Origin: Hymenobacter glacieicola
Lineage (GTDB): Bacteria; Bacteroidota; Bacteroidia; Cytophagales; Hymenobacteraceae
DNA length: 64,000 bases
NCBI RefSeq assembly: GCF_014640315.1
Contig: NZ_BMGS01000002.1
Span: 531,313-595,312, forward strand
Direction: 5' to 3'
The notes below the pieces were generated by a model. That model did no database searches. It saw nothing but the letters and a program-made list of their open reading frames with translations, and was not told the origin of the DNA. The stretch's first letter is position 1; every line of letters begins with the position of its first letter. The position numbers were made by a program, and so were the translations under genes. Below, in pieces: positions 17,249-25,495 of the stretch.

Positions 17249-18397
17249 ATGGCGGATTTTTCGATAATTGGGGCGGGTATTGGCGGGCTAAGCGTGGCCC
17301 GCGCCCTCCTGCAGCAGGGCCATACGGTACGGGTGTATGAAGCTGCCGCCGAGCTACGCGAGGTAGGCGCGGGCGTAGTACTGGGCGCCAACGCCATGCG
17401 GGCACTGCAACAACTGGGCTTGCACGCGGCCGTGCAGGCCCACGGCTCCCCGGTTACCCACCTGAACCTGCTCGACCAGCACGGCCGCTTGCTCCAGGCC
17501 GCCGACACCACGGCTTTCACGGCTGCACTAGGGGTTGATAACTTAGGCATTCACCGGGCTACGCTGCAGCGGACGTTACTGGAGCAACTTCCTCCCGGTA
17601 TCGTGCACCTTGGCTACCCGTTTGTACGCTTTGACGTTAGCGGCACTGGCCTGCAGGTACACTTCACCAATGGGCGGTCAGTACAAACAGATGCGTTAAT
17701 TGGGGCCGACGGCATTCGCTCGCATGTGCGCGGCCAGCTTCTACCTGGCGTAGCACCACGCTACGCGGGCTACACCTGCTGGCGCGCCGTGGTGGATGCC
17801 CGCGCCTTGCAACTGCCCGCGGGCGAATCGGGTGAAACCTGGGGCGAGCGGGGTCGGCGGTTCGGGTACGTGCCCGTGGGCGGCGGCCAGGTGTACTGGT
17901 TTGCCTGCCTGAATAGCCCCCAGCCGCAGAATCCACGGTTTCGGGCCTATCAGGTGGCCGACCTGCAGCGTGAGTTTGCCGGCTTTCACGCTCCGGTGCC
18001 CGAGCTACTGGCCCGCACGCGCAACGAGCAGCTAATCTGGAACGATATTCTGGACCTACGGCCCCTCTCCCACTTTGCCTACGGCCGGGTGCTGCTACTC
18101 GGCGACGCGGCCCACGCCACCACCCCTAACTTGGGCCAGGGTGCCGGCATGGCCGTGGAAGATGCCGCCGTACTAGCACAATGCCTCACCGAAACACCCG
18201 ATATACCCCAGGCTTTCCGCCGGTTCGAACTACGGCGCCGGGCGCGCACCACGCGCATTATCCAAACCTCCTGGCTGCTGGGCCGGGTAGGGCAGTTGGA
18301 GAATCCACTGCTTGGAAAGCTGCGCAACACCCTCATGCGGTGGCTGCCCGCTAGCGTCAGCCGCCACCAAATGGCATGGTTGTATGAAGACTTGTAG
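17249..18397 (+). CDS. FAD-dependent monooxygenase
   Basis: A 382-aa class A flavoprotein monooxygenase of the UbiH/zeaxanthin-epoxidase/salicylate-hydroxylase group. The FAD Rossmann motif GAGIGGLSVA is at 8-17. The DG motif IGADGIRSHVR comes near residue 155, and the GD motif LLLGDAAHATTPNLGQGAGMAVEDA is near 285. No membrane helix is visible. Its aromatic or isoprenoid substrate cannot be read from sequence, and no pathway genes are adjacent. It is divergent from the STAS-like gene. Confidence 0.88.
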   Translation: MADFSIIGAGIGGLSVARALLQQGHTVRVYEAAAELREVGAGVVLGANAMRALQQLGLHAAVQAHGSPVTHLNLLDQHGRLLQAADTTAFTAALGVDNLGIHRATLQRTLLEQLPPGIVHLGYPFVRFDVSGTGLQVHFTNGRSVQTDALIGADGIRSHVRGQLLPGVAPRYAGYTCWRAVVDARALQLPAGESGETWGERGRRFGYVPVGGGQVYWFACLNSPQPQNPRFRAYQVADLQREFAGFHAPVPELLARTRNEQLIWNDILDLRPLSHFAYGRVLLLGDAAHATTPNLGQGAGMAVEDAAVLAQCLTETPDIPQAFRRFELRRRARTTRIIQTSWLLGRVGQLENPLLGKLRNTLMRWLPASVSRHQMAWLYEDL

Positions 18398-18570
18398 CAG
18401 AGCAGAGCCGGGGTGAGTGTTCAGCCAGAGCAAGCAAACAACCTCACCATTCAGAGCGAAGCCAAAGCATAGAGCGTGCTGATGTGATAGTAGCAAACCA
18501 GACATCAGCGTGCGAAAAATTTTGTGCTGACCGACTTTAGGTTTGCCATCCACTCTTTCTACTAACCAGT

Positions 18571-18616
18571 CAGCAAAAAAAGGCCGAGGCAGTGTTGCCT
18601 CGGCCTTTTTTTGCTG
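18571..18616. terminator. Bidirectional terminator, 21-bp perfect stem
   Basis: Arms 18571-18591 and 18596-18616 are perfect reverse complements with A7/T7 tracts. It lies between the convergent monooxygenase and EEP genes, closing both. Confidence 0.92.
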
Positions 18617-18619
18617 GTT

Positions 18620-19792
18620 TTAGGTAGTGAGTTCCTTTTTGCGGTCTGGGTCGGTGGCCTCTGCCTGCTCTTCCTCATCCTCTTCCTCGAACCCTTCCTG
18701 AATTTTCTCTACGGCTTCCTGGTGGTCCTCCACGTCGGCTTGCTCGCCGTTTTGCTCTTGTTTCTCTTTGTCGTGGGGCTCGTAGCTGAGCTTGATATAA
18801 ATCGGGAAATGGTCGGAGCCCACGTAGGGTAGGCGCTCCATGTCATCGACCTTGAAGTGGGGTGAGACGAATACGTGGTCCAGGGGCCAGCGCATCAGGG
18901 AGTACTCGGCGTGGAAGGTGGGTAGCAGCCCGCGGCCCACCCGCGGATCGAGCAGGCCGCTGATGCGACGGAACAGCTCTGAGGTGTGCGACCAAGCTAC
19001 GTCATTCATATCTCCGAACACGATGGTGGGCTCGTCTTTCTGGTCGATGGTTTTGTCAACCAACAGCAGCTCGGCGTCGCGCTTGGTGCTGGTTTTGGCT
19101 TCGGCCGGCGCGGGCGGCTTGGGGTGCAGGCCGTATATGCGCACCTTGGTATGGCCATCCGCCAGACCAACCACGGCGTGCACCGAAGGCACGTCGTCGT
19201 CCAGCAAGTACTTGATTTCGCACTCGTGCAGGGGTAGCCGCGAGAAGAACAGCAGGCCGTAGGTATTGTCCAGAGGCTCGTGGCAGGTATAGGGGTGCGT
19301 GTCTTCCAGAGGCTTAAGCTGCTCCAGCCACCAAGCGTCGGTTTCTACGGCCATAATCAGGTCCGAATCGGCTTTTTGCAGCACTTGCAGGGCTTTTTTA
19401 CCCTGTTTATTGTACTGCAGCACGTTCATCATGGTCAGACTCAGGTGGCGCCGGCCGTCTTTAAGCGTGCTATCCTCCACCTGCTTTTTTACCAGTCGGG
19501 TGTAAGGCACAATTCGAAACGATTGGTACCCGATGGCAACCACCAGCACAAGCAGGGTAGCCGGGCCCCAGTATGTGCCATCGGTTGGGCGGTGCCATTC
19601 CAGCACCAGTCCCGCAGCCAGCACCAGCCCTAGTACTCCCACAATCTGTAAGCGGGGAAAGTCGAATATGCGGATCCACCAGGCCGTTTGGCGTAGAAGC
19701 GGTAGCACGGTAGCAATTAACGCGGCTACTACGAGGAAAAAGGTGAATCCGTGGGCTAGCTGGAGCCAAAACGGAACGTCAAGATCAGGCAC
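18620..19792 (-). CDS. Membrane-anchored endonuclease/exonuclease/phosphatase (EEP) family protein
   Basis: A 390-aa protein with three N-terminal membrane helices (about 8-32, 42-62, 76-92). An EEP-fold domain follows: LTMMNVLQYN, ETDAWWLEQL, HPKPPAP, the metal-binding IVFGDMNDVAW and the closing GSDHFPIYI. EEP enzymes cleave phosphodiesters in DNA, RNA or lipids; the membrane anchor suggests action at or outside the inner membrane. The last 40 or so residues are extremely acidic (Glu/Asp/Gln runs). It starts 70 bases after the purE stop on the same strand and is probably co-transcribed. Confidence 0.85.
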   Translation of the reverse strand: MPDLDVPFWLQLAHGFTFFLVVAALIATVLPLLRQTAWWIRIFDFPRLQIVGVLGLVLAAGLVLEWHRPTDGTYWGPATLLVLVVAIGYQSFRIVPYTRLVKKQVEDSTLKDGRRHLSLTMMNVLQYNKQGKKALQVLQKADSDLIMAVETDAWWLEQLKPLEDTHPYTCHEPLDNTYGLLFFSRLPLHECEIKYLLDDDVPSVHAVVGLADGHTKVRIYGLHPKPPAPAEAKTSTKRDAELLLVDKTIDQKDEPTIVFGDMNDVAWSHTSELFRRISGLLDPRVGRGLLPTFHAEYSLMRWPLDHVFVSPHFKVDDMERLPYVGSDHFPIYIKLSYEPHDKEKQEQNGEQADVEDHQEAVEKIQEGFEEEDEEEQAEATDPDRKKELTT

Positions 19793-19862
19793 GGATGGGG
19801 AGAGGTAGGCGTGGAGGAATCAGGCGGGAGAGTAGGGCAGGTAAACAAAGTTGCTGTACTGC

Positions 19863-20420
19863 TCAGTCATCATTAAAGCCGCCTTTGCGCAGCTCTTCTA
19901 TGGTGCGCATTACCTTGTCTTTCAGAGAGGTCCGATACTTTTCCAGAACATCAGCCAGCCGTGCGTTGCCCAACGCCAGGATTTGGGTGGCCAGCACAGC
20001 CGCATTCGAAGCTCCATCCAGCGCCACCGTTGCCACGGGTACGCCCGCTGGCATTTGCAGCATGGAAAGAATGGAGTCGAGGCCGTGAAAGGAAGTAGTG
20101 GAGTTGATAGGTACCCCAATTACGGGCAGGGTAGTAAACGAGGCCACCATGCCGGGCAGGTGAGCTGCCCCACCGCCCCCGGCAATAATCACGCGTAGGC
20201 CGCGCTTGCGGGCGGTTTCGGCGTACTCTACCAGCCGGTGGGGCGTGCGGTGGGCCGACACCAGGGTAATTTCATAGGTGATACCAAACTGCTGGAGCAG
20301 CTCAGCCGCCACCGACATAATTTTCAAGTCAGACTGGGAGCCCATGATAATTCCCACCAGGGGCGTATCGTGAGGAGCGGGAACATCGGCCGCCGCAGCG
20401 GCGGGAAGCGTGGTAGGCAT
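19863..20420 (-). CDS. purE: N5-carboxyaminoimidazole ribonucleotide mutase
   Basis: A class I PurE of about 185 aa, which interconverts N5-CAIR and CAIR in purine synthesis. Conserved segments are GIIMGSQSDLKIM, LVSAHRTPHRL (active-site His) and AGGGGAAHLPGMVAS. I prefer the start MPTTLPA at 20420; an ATG four codons upstream (20432) is possible. The N-terminal 20 or so residues are an Ala-rich extension compared with typical 160-aa PurE. No purK is adjacent. The EEP gene follows. Confidence 0.94.
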   Translation of the reverse strand: MPTTLPAAAAADVPAPHDTPLVGIIMGSQSDLKIMSVAAELLQQFGITYEITLVSAHRTPHRLVEYAETARKRGLRVIIAGGGGAAHLPGMVASFTTLPVIGVPINSTTSFHGLDSILSMLQMPAGVPVATVALDGASNAAVLATQILALGNARLADVLEKYRTSLKDKVMRTIEELRKGGFNDD

Positions 20421-20537
20421 AGGAAAAAACAAAGAAACAGGATCAACCTAACTGGGATTGGCTTCTACGGCCCCCCGAAACGGCGGTTGAGTCTATAAAC
20501 ATAGCATTTTCCCTGTTTGCTGATTCTCAAAGGCTCG

Positions 20538-20545
20538 TACCTTTA
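20538..20545 (+). promoter_or_regulatory. -7-like element for marC
   Basis: TACCTTTA, one base off TAnnTTTG, lies 26 bases before the marC ATG in the purE/marC divergent gap. Confidence 0.4.
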
Positions 20546-20571
20546 CCCGCTGCCGTTGTGTTTTTCTGCCT

Positions 20572-21198
20572 ATGGAAATTCTGCTTGCCACGTTTACTAC
20601 GCTGTTTTCCGTGGTGAACCCCTTCAGCGCCATGCCCGTCTTCCTGACCCTGACGGAAGAGGACACGCCCGCCCACCGGGCCAGCATTGGGCTGCGGGCC
20701 TGCCTGTACATGATTGGAGTGCTGTCCGTGTCTTTTTTCGCGGGCCAGTACGTGCTCAACTTCTTTGGCATCAACATTCACCATTTGCGCATTGCCGGCG
20801 GCATCCTGCTCATGCGCTCCGCCTTCGATTTGCTCACGCCGGGCGGCAACCGCAGCAAAGTGTCTGACGCTACCCTGGACGAAAGCCGCCACAAGGACGA
20901 CATTAGCTTTACCCCGCTGGCCATGCCCATGCTCTCGGGCCCCGGCTCCATGGCCGTGTGCATTGGCCTGTTCACGGAAAAGCTGAGCTACCTGGATATG
21001 GCCCTGATTTTCCTCGGCTTCGTGCTGGTAGCCCTGGCCGCCTATATCATCCTGATGTCTTCGCTGCGGCTCACGCGCTTTCTGGGTCGCCCCGGTATGG
21101 CCGCGCTGGCCCGCATTATGGGCTTTATCACGCTGGCCATTGGCGTGAACTTCCTGGCTACGGCCATTGCGGCGCTGTTCCCAGGGCTGAGCCGGTAA
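20572..21198 (+). CDS. marC: MarC/UPF0056 family membrane protein
   Basis: A 208-aa protein with about six membrane helices. It opens with the family signature ATFTTLFSVVNPFSAMPVFLTLT, and later has GGILLMRSAFDLL and TPLAMPMLSGPGSM, both diagnostic of MarC. Function is not established in any organism despite the historical link to multiple antibiotic resistance. A small membrane protein gene follows 13 bases later with an AGGAGA-like sequence before its ATG, so they are probably one transcript. Confidence 0.9.
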   Translation: MEILLATFTTLFSVVNPFSAMPVFLTLTEEDTPAHRASIGLRACLYMIGVLSVSFFAGQYVLNFFGINIHHLRIAGGILLMRSAFDLLTPGGNRSKVSDATLDESRHKDDISFTPLAMPMLSGPGSMAVCIGLFTEKLSYLDMALIFLGFVLVALAAYIILMSSLRLTRFLGRPGMAALARIMGFITLAIGVNFLATAIAALFPGLSR

Positions 21199-21211
21199 GG
21201 GCCAGGAGAGC

Positions 21212-21505
21212 ATGGAAGTTGTATTCATCGGGTTACTGCTGTTGTGCTTGGCAGTTATTGCCGCTATTCCATTATATGCCTTGTGGTGCTTGTGGTGGCT
21301 TGCCCGGAGGCTGCGGGCCCAAAACTACCGATGGGCGGCTGTAGCAACGCAGATTCTGCTTGCTTGCTTTGCCACTTTCTGCCTAAGCATATTTTATTCT
21401 TTCTACTTTCCGTTTGACAGTGAGGTTGAAGCAGAGTTTGTGCAGATTAGTGGCCTACCCTTTCCTGAATCGGGCCAGATAACCGAAGGAGAAATATCAG
21501 GGTAA
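21212..21505 (+). CDS. Small membrane protein, unknown function
   Basis: A 97-aa protein with two predicted membrane helices (about 3-30 and 42-65) separated by a basic loop (LARRLRAQNYRW). An acidic tail (FDSEVEAEFVQISG) follows. The sequence GGCCAGGAGAGCATG before the start is one of the few Shine-Dalgarno-like sites in the window. It directly follows marC. I do not recognise a family. Confidence 0.6.
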   Translation: MEVVFIGLLLLCLAVIAAIPLYALWCLWWLARRLRAQNYRWAAVATQILLACFATFCLSIFYSFYFPFDSEVEAEFVQISGLPFPESGQITEGEISG

Positions 21506-21774
21506 TGAGCAGGACTGTTTTTTGCTGTTGAAGAGGATCTGTGCTGATACATCGTTCCGGGTTGAGCCTTGTGCCGCGGGCCTGAAGGGTAGCTCCTATC
21601 TTAAATTTTTCTCAACGGGTAGTAACAACGAAGGACCTTACCGGTCAGTCAGCTTTCTGAATGACCACCGGACTATTGCTTTTGACCGCCGCAGCAACTG
21701 AGGCAGTATTTATTGCGGGCCGAAGCATCTTCATTCTTACTTACTATTTCCTTATCTCACTATTCCACCGTTTG

Positions 21775-21782
21775 TACCTTTG
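21775..21782 (+). promoter_or_regulatory. Bacteroidota -7 element very close to hemE
   Basis: TACCTTTG ends nine bases before the hemE ATG, so transcription would begin within a few bases of the start codon. Confidence 0.55.
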
Positions 21783-21790
21783 CGGCAGTT

Positions 21791-22816
21791 ATGCTAAAGA
21801 ACGACCTCCTCCTCCGTGCCGCCCGTGGCGAAGAAACTGAGCGCACGCCCGTGTGGCTGATGCGCCAGGCTGGCCGCATCCTGCCCGAGTACCGCGCCCT
21901 GCGCGCCCGCCTCAGCGGCTTTAAAGAACTGGTAGAAACGCCCGAACTCGCCGCCGAAGTTACCATTCAGCCCGTGGATGCGCTGGACGTAGACGCGGCC
22001 ATTATCTTCTCCGATATTCTGGTGGTGCCCGAGGCCATGGGCCTGACCTACGAGATGGTGGAAGCCCGCGGTCCGCTGTTCCCCGAAACCATCAAAACGG
22101 CCCACGACGTAGCCCGCATGCGCATCGCCGACCCCGAGGAGCACCTGGGCTACGTGCTGGAAGCCATTCGGGTAACTAAGCGCGCCCTCAACGGCCGCGT
22201 GCCGCTCATCGGGTTTGCTGGCGCGCCCTGGACCATTCTGGCTTATATGGTGGAAGGTCACGGCTCGAAAACCTTCAGCAAGGCCCGCCGCATGTTGTAC
22301 GCGGAGCCGGCGTTGGCCCACGAGCTGCTGCGCAAAATCACGGCTACTACCATTGCCTACCTACGCGCGCAGGTGCAGGCCGGGGCCAATATCATTCAGG
22401 TGTTCGACTCCTGGGCCGGCATTCTGCCCCCCGCCCACTACCGGGAGTTCAGCACCCGCTACATTGCCGAAATCTGCCAGGCCATTCCGGAAGTGCCCGT
22501 GACGGTGTTTGCCAAAGGCGCCTTCTGGGCCGTGGAGGAGTTTGCCCAGCTGCCCTGCCGCACCATCGGCCTGGACTGGAACCAGGATCCGCGCGCCGTG
22601 CGCCCGCTCGTCGGCGACAAAACCCTGCAGGGTAACCTTGACCCCTGCGCCCTCTACGGCACCCCGGAGCAAGTGCGCGCCGCTACCCTCCAGATGCTGG
22701 AGCAGTTTGGCAAGCACCGCCACATTGCCAACCTGGGCCACGGCGTCTACCCCGACACCAACCCGGACAATGTGAAGGTGTTCATCGAAACGGTAAAAGA
22801 GCACAGCCGCCGGTAG
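21791..22816 (+). CDS. hemE: Uroporphyrinogen decarboxylase
   Basis: A 341-aa enzyme converting uroporphyrinogen III to coproporphyrinogen III in heme synthesis. The N-terminal signature [16 protein letters not shown] contains the conserved active-site Arg residues. A second signature is [16 protein letters not shown], and the C-terminal [15 protein letters not shown] is also typical. I start at 21791 ([11 protein letters not shown]) because the longer ORF runs through the -7 element. No other hem gene is adjacent. The gene is followed by a 35-bp perfect palindrome. Confidence 0.97.
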   Translation: MLKNDLLLRAARGEETERTPVWLMRQAGRILPEYRALRARLSGFKELVETPELAAEVTIQPVDALDVDAAIIFSDILVVPEAMGLTYEMVEARGPLFPETIKTAHDVARMRIADPEEHLGYVLEAIRVTKRALNGRVPLIGFAGAPWTILAYMVEGHGSKTFSKARRMLYAEPALAHELLRKITATTIAYLRAQVQAGANIIQVFDSWAGILPPAHYREFSTRYIAEICQAIPEVPVTVFAKGAFWAVEEFAQLPCRTIGLDWNQDPRAVRPLVGDKTLQGNLDPCALYGTPEQVRAATLQMLEQFGKHRHIANLGHGVYPDTNPDNVKVFIETVKEHSRR

Positions 22817-22830
22817 GCCTATCGCGCACC

Positions 22831-22917
22831 AACGTGTCATTCCGAGCAAAGCGAGGAATCTGAGTTACCCCACAGGAGGCTGACTCAGATTCCTCGCTTT
22901 GCTCGGAATGACACGTT
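22831..22917. repeat. GTCAT-type palindrome, copy 2: 35-bp perfect arms
   Basis: Arms 22831-22865 and 22883-22917 are perfect reverse complements with a 17-base loop. Each arm carries GTCATTCCGAGC at its outer end, and a T-run follows. It lies between convergent hemE and the PfkB kinase gene and probably terminates both. Confidence 0.92.
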
Positions 22918-22941
22918 TTTGTTTGACTGATTTCAACAGTT

Positions 22942-23958
22942 TTACAGCATTAGCCCTACCCCTTCGGCCTCGGCCAAGAGCTGCTGCTTTTCGATGGGCA
23001 CTACCCCCACTTGCTCGCACACTAGCCCGCCGCCCAGGTTGGCCAACGCGGCCGTAACGGGTGCAGATAGCCCCAGAGCCACGCACAGGGCGGCAATGCT
23101 GATAACCGTGTCGCCGGCACCGGAAACGTCGGAAATGGTGCGTAAGTGGGCCGGAATGTAGGTACGGGTAAGGCTGCCGTTTTCCACGAACACGCCGCGC
23201 TCGGAGAGGGTAACCAGCACGATTTCGGGGGTAAGCAGTTCGCGCAGCCGGGCCACGGCGCTTTCAAAGGCGGGGCGGTCGGCTTCGGTGTCGCCGAACT
23301 CCAGCTTCAGGCCCTCGCGCAGCTCCTTGAGGTTGGGCTTGAACAGAGTGCAGTGGCGGTAAGCCAGGAAGTTCTTCTTCTTGGGGTCAACGACGGTGGG
23401 AATATTGCGCTGCCGGGCCAGCTGGATGAAGTGCTGAATACTGGCCTCGTTGAGCACGCCCTTGTCGTAATCCTCGAAGATGACCACGTCGGCCTGCCCA
23501 AGGAGCTGCTCATAGCGCACTACCAAGTCGGCGTTTTCGGTGGCGTTCAGGTCGGTTTCTACTTCCGAATCGATGCGCAGCAGCTGCTGGCCGTGGGCTA
23601 GGATGCGCTGCTTGACGGTAGTAGGCCGGTGGGCCGAGCGCACAATGCCGGCGGCTGAAAGGCCCGTGGTGTGCAGCAGTTCCAGGAGTTGGTCGCCGCC
23701 CTGGTCCTCCCCTATTACGGCGCAGAGCAGCGGGGTAGCGCCCAGGGCCTGCACGTTCAGGGCCACGTTGGCGGCCCCACCCAGGCGCTGCTCCGTCCGG
23801 CTCACGTTCACTACCGGCACCGGCGCTTCGGGAGAAAGGCGGGCTGCCTTGCCCCATACGTAGGCGTCCATCATTACATCCCCCACGATGAGCACCGTCA
23901 GGTTGTTGAACGCAGCAAACAATTCAGGCAGGGAAACGGGCAGGGCGGCAGCAGGCAT
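22942..23958 (-). CDS. PfkB-family kinase, D-glycero-beta-D-manno-heptose-7-phosphate kinase-like
   Basis: A protein of about 338 aa resembling the kinase half of HldE/RfaE. It has LIVGDVMMDAYVWGKAARLSPEAPVPVV, typical of RfaE1, then RLGGAANVALNVQALG. VDPKKKNFLAYRHCTLFKPNLKE is family-typical, and the PfkB signature ISDVSGAGDTVISIAAL holds the catalytic Asp. The cytidylyltransferase half of E. coli HldE is absent, as in organisms with split genes. It would phosphorylate heptose-7-P for LPS core. I start at MPAAALPV (23958) because a -7 element covers 23986-23993, making the 23988 ATG unlikely. Confidence 0.85.
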   Translation of the reverse strand: MPAAALPVSLPELFAAFNNLTVLIVGDVMMDAYVWGKAARLSPEAPVPVVNVSRTEQRLGGAANVALNVQALGATPLLCAVIGEDQGGDQLLELLHTTGLSAAGIVRSAHRPTTVKQRILAHGQQLLRIDSEVETDLNATENADLVVRYEQLLGQADVVIFEDYDKGVLNEASIQHFIQLARQRNIPTVVDPKKKNFLAYRHCTLFKPNLKELREGLKLEFGDTEADRPAFESAVARLRELLTPEIVLVTLSERGVFVENGSLTRTYIPAHLRTISDVSGAGDTVISIAALCVALGLSAPVTAALANLGGGLVCEQVGVVPIEKQQLLAEAEGVGLML

Positions 23959-23985
23959 TACGGCAGGTTCAGGAGATGAAGGCCG

Positions 23986-23993
23986 CAAAGGTA
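23986..23993 (-). promoter_or_regulatory. Bacteroidota -7 element for the heptose kinase gene
   Basis: On the minus strand this reads TACCTTTG, 28 bases before the chosen ATG at 23958; it overlaps the alternative upstream ATG and so decides the start. Confidence 0.6.
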
Positions 23994-24002
23994 AGTTTTG
24001 GC

Positions 24003-24083
24003 TGTCATTCCAAGTAGCAGCAAGGAATTTGAGGCCAGCCGTTAAGTGATGGACTCAGATTCCTCACTCCCACTCGGATTGAC
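24003..24083. repeat. GTCAT-type palindrome, copy 3 (degenerate)
   Basis: GTCATTCC at the left and GGATTGAC at the right bound a weak inverted repeat whose inner half (ACTCAGATTCCTC) matches the copy at 22831-22917. It looks like a decayed copy. Confidence 0.6.
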
Positions 24084-24099
24084 GGTTCAGAAAAGAAAA

Positions 24100-24130
24100 A
24101 CGCCACACCCCTTGTAAGGGCGTGGCGCTT
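24100..24130 (-). terminator. Terminator after the aminotransferase
   Basis: CGCCACACCCCTT and AAGGGCGTGGCG form an imperfect stem just beyond the aminotransferase stop on the minus strand, followed by an A-run on the plus strand (T-run in the transcript). Confidence 0.6.
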
Positions 24131-24163
24131 ATTTAAATACCAAAATACCGTTGGCTTTGCCTA

Positions 24164-25384
24164 CTATTTCAGTTTCGCGAGGCTGTTCTTGAGGCGAATA
24201 AAGGCTTCCCGCAGCTTTTCATCGGCGGCGGCGGTGCTGAAGCGGATGCAGTTGGGGGCGCCAAATGCCGAGCCATCCACGGCGGCTACGTGGGCATCAT
24301 GAAGCATAAACAACGACAAATCCATGGCCGACTTGATAACCTCGCCGGTGGGAGTGGTTTTGCCGAAGTAGCCCGTCACATCGGGGAAAATATAGAATGC
24401 GCCGCTGGGGGTAGGCGTGCGGAAGCCAGGAATTTCCTTTACCAGTTCCAGCACCAGGTCGCGGCGGCGGCGGTAAGCTTCCACCATTTCATCGGCCGAA
24501 GAGCGGCCACCCTGCAGGGCGGCCAGGGCCGCGCGCTGGGTCATGGCGCAGGTGCCGGAGGTAATCTGGCTTTGCATTTTCTCGCAGGCGCAGGCAATTT
24601 CCTTGCTGGCGGCCAGGTAACCCACGCGCCAGCCCGTCATGGCATACCCCTTCGAAAAGCCATTCACCGTGATGACACGGTCCTTGATAGCGGCGAACTG
24701 AGCAATGCTCACGTGCTCCCCCACGAAGTTGATGTACTCGTAAATCTCATCGGCCAGCACGTACACCTGGGGGTTGCGGGCTACTACCTCGGCAATGGCG
24801 CTCAACTCCTGGCGGGAAAATACGGCCCCCGTAGGGTTGCAGGGCGAGGAATACATGATGAGCTTGGTGCGGGGCGTAATGGCCGCTTCCAGCTCCGCGG
24901 CCGTCACTTTGAAGTCGTTTTCCAGGGAGCCCACCAGCTGCACCGTCGTGCCATCGGCCAGCCGTACCATTTCCTCGTAGCTGACCCAATACGGCGAAAA
25001 CACGATGACCTCGTCGCCGGGGTTCACCAGGCTCAGCACGGCGTTGGCTAGGGCCTGCTTGGCCCCGGTGCTTACCACAATGTTTTCGGGCTTGTAGTCG
25101 AGCTGGTTGTCGCGCTTGAACTTGTCGCAGATAGCCTGGCGCAGATCGGGGTAGCCAGGCACGGGCGTATAGAAGGTAAAGCCTTCGTCCAGGGCCTTTT
25201 TGGCGGCGTCCTTGATGTACTGCGGGGTTTGAAAGTCCGGCTCGCCGAAGCTGAGGCTAATCACATCCACGCCCTGGGCGGCCAGCTCGCGGGCTTTTTT
25301 AGCCATGGCAATCGTCTGCGACTCCTGCATGGCATTGATACGGTCGGAAAGTACGAGGGGGGCGAGGGCGGTAGCTTCGGACAT
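24164..25384 (-). CDS. Pyridoxal-phosphate aminotransferase, aspartate-type (class I, subgroup Ib)
   Basis: A 406-aa fold-type I aminotransferase. The PLP-binding lysine is Lys245 in VNGFSKGYAMTGWRVGYL. Other conserved elements are SLSFGEPDFQTP, the YTPVPGYPDLR segment, SSPCNPTGAVFS and the C-terminal CIRFSTA Arg. This pattern is the Ib aspartate/prephenate aminotransferase group, which transfers amino groups between aspartate or glutamate and oxo-acids. Substrate range cannot be fixed from sequence. A -7 element sits 27 bases upstream of its ATG. Confidence 0.93.
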   Translation of the reverse strand: MSEATALAPLVLSDRINAMQESQTIAMAKKARELAAQGVDVISLSFGEPDFQTPQYIKDAAKKALDEGFTFYTPVPGYPDLRQAICDKFKRDNQLDYKPENIVVSTGAKQALANAVLSLVNPGDEVIVFSPYWVSYEEMVRLADGTTVQLVGSLENDFKVTAAELEAAITPRTKLIMYSSPCNPTGAVFSRQELSAIAEVVARNPQVYVLADEIYEYINFVGEHVSIAQFAAIKDRVITVNGFSKGYAMTGWRVGYLAASKEIACACEKMQSQITSGTCAMTQRAALAALQGGRSSADEMVEAYRRRRDLVLELVKEIPGFRTPTPSGAFYIFPDVTGYFGKTTPTGEVIKSAMDLSLFMLHDAHVAAVDGSAFGAPNCIRFSTAAADEKLREAFIRLKNSLAKLK

Positions 25385-25410
25385 GAGAAAACGGGTGGTT
25401 GGGAAGGCTA

Positions 25411-25418
25411 CAAAGGTA
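25411..25418 (-). promoter_or_regulatory. Bacteroidota -7 element for the aminotransferase
   Basis: On the minus strand this reads TACCTTTG, 27 bases before the ATG at 25384. Confidence 0.55.
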
Positions 25419-25495
25419 CGGGGAATGTACGGAGTGTCGCGCGAAACTCTCCGCCCTCTCCCCTGCTGTTGGTGCGCAAATTCCCCTTGTCGGCC

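Noticed and set aside
22831..22917. CRISPR-like or phage attachment reading of the palindromes
   Set aside because: There are no direct repeats with regular spacers and no cas or integrase genes; the copies are single inverted repeats.
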